Shown here: positions 5,372-6,018 of the stretch, piece by piece | Layout: the number at the start of each line of letters is the position of its first letter | Position numbering within the stretch: the stretch's first letter is position 1 | From: an uncultured bacterium | GTDB lineage: Bacteria > Hydrogenedentota > Hydrogenedentia > Hydrogenedentales > CAITNO01 | Assembly: GCA_937923585.1 (NCBI GenBank) | Contig: CALDSM010000298.1 | Span: forward strand, 1 to 6,018 | Direction of reading: 5' to 3' | DNA length: 6,018 nucleotides | The notes under the pieces: generated by a model | What the model was told of the DNA's origin: nothing | Database searches by the model: none | Seen by the model: only the letters and a program-made list of their open reading frames with translations | Made by a program: the position numbers and the translations under genes

Positions 5372-6018
5372 AACTCTATCCCCTGCGCCGCAGGCGCGTA
5401 AGAACGCCGCGCCGTTTCAGGCCGGTCAACATGGCCGCCAGTGTCATGACCACCATGAACCTGTACATGGGCGTGACGAGCATCTTCGCGAGCATCGGCA
5501 ACGAATTCCGCTGGGCGGCCACCTGTATTCTGGTGGCGATCATCTTCGACATGCTGGACGGCTTTGTCGCGCGGCTCACCAAGAGCTCGTCCGAATTCGG
5601 CAAGCAGCTTGACAGCCTGTGCGATCTCGTTTCCTTCGGCGTAGCCCCGGCGGTGCTGGTGTTCATGGCCTATCTGCCCGAGGGCACCCATCTCCCGCTT
5701 TCTGCAAGGGCGCTGTCCATCGTGGGCGAGACCGGCTCCTATATGGGCATCATCTACGTGATCTGCACCGCGCTGCGCCTTGCCCGCTTCAACACCTTCC
5801 AGGCCGACCGGCGCGATTCCTTTATCGGCCTTCCGTCGCCCGCCGCAGGCGGCACGCTGGCCGCAGCCGTGCTCTTTCTGCTGTATTTTGAAAACAAGGT
5901 GGATGCCCCGCCGGTCAGTCCGGTGGCGTACTTCATGCTCGGCCCCCTGTCCGTCGCGCTGGCGTTGCTGATGGTGAGTACCGTTCGCTATCCGAAGAAC
6001 CGGTTCAAGGCCTTCATT
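5368..6018 (+). CDS. pssA: CDP-diacylglycerol--serine O-phosphatidyltransferase, 3' end outside window
   Basis: PssA joins serine to CDP-diacylglycerol to make phosphatidylserine, the substrate of the adjacent Psd. The reading frame is open for 217 codons to the window edge, so the C-terminus is missing. The CDP-alcohol phosphotransferase motif DGxxARx(8)GxxxDxxxD is complete: D64, G65, A68, R69, G78, D82 and D86, in an integral membrane context. Family stretches TTMNLYMGV (28-36), SFGVAPA (89-95), ALRLARFN (135-142) and FIGLPSPAAGG (152-162) are present, and hydrophobic segments run through about 22-43, 50-65, 87-103, 122-135, 158-174 and 186-205. The N-terminus is strongly basic (eight Arg and one Lys in the first 18 residues). 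ATG overlaps the psd stop in ATGA and no clear Shine-Dalgarno precedes it, so translation is probably coupled to psd. Confidence 0.94.
   Translation, partial: MKLYPLRRRRVRTPRRFRPVNMAASVMTTMNLYMGVTSIFASIGNEFRWAATCILVAIIFDMLDGFVARLTKSSSEFGKQLDSLCDLVSFGVAPAVLVFMAYLPEGTHLPLSARALSIVGETGSYMGIIYVICTALRLARFNTFQADRRDSFIGLPSPAAGGTLAAAVLFLLYFENKVDAPPVSPVAYFMLGPLSVALALLMVSTVRYPKNRFKAFI

Overview
This is a GC-rich, densely coding stretch of a bacterial chromosome. All supported genes are on the + strand and most are housekeeping genes. The protein set (bL31 without cysteines, RF1, PrmC, RadC, a short two-subunit-type phosphatidylserine decarboxylase and a phosphatidylserine synthase) points to a bacterium that makes phosphatidylethanolamine, most likely Gram-negative-like. 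The phylum cannot be fixed from the sequence. The gene order and base composition would suit a deltaproteobacterium-like or PVC/Hydrogenedentes-like lineage, but that is a guess.

Layout. Positions 1-96 hold no recognisable gene, only the leader and ribosome binding site of the first CDS. 97-1314 encodes an M28-family zinc peptidase with two hydrophobic hairpins built into the peptidase fold. 1315-1399 carries a good sigma70-type promoter for a tRNA-Leu(CAA) gene at 1400-1486 with encoded CCA. 1487-1649 is a structured intergenic/leader region: a perfect 10-bp inverted repeat overlapping a possible promoter, then a 12-bp GC-rich hairpin, then smaller competing stems next to the rpmE ribosome binding site. 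1650-3837 is a tight translation cluster rpmE-prfA-prmC. 3838-4007 is a 170-bp gap with a weak inverted repeat and a candidate extended -10 promoter. 4008-6018 is a second cluster, radC-psd-pssA, joined by two 4-base start/stop overlaps; pssA runs off the end of the window.

How the genes work together. RF1 (prfA) ends translation at UAA/UAG, and PrmC, one base downstream, methylates the glutamine of the RF1 GGQ motif; bL31 sits at the ribosomal subunit interface. PssA makes phosphatidylserine from CDP-diacylglycerol and serine, and Psd decarboxylates it to phosphatidylethanolamine. RadC, a JAMM-fold protein of unsettled function, is translationally coupled upstream of the lipid pair.

No new defence or mobile system is visible: there is no CRISPR, transposase, integrase or toxin-antitoxin pair. 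The points most worth a second look are the rpmE leader and operator-like palindrome, and the membrane-embedded M28 peptidase.
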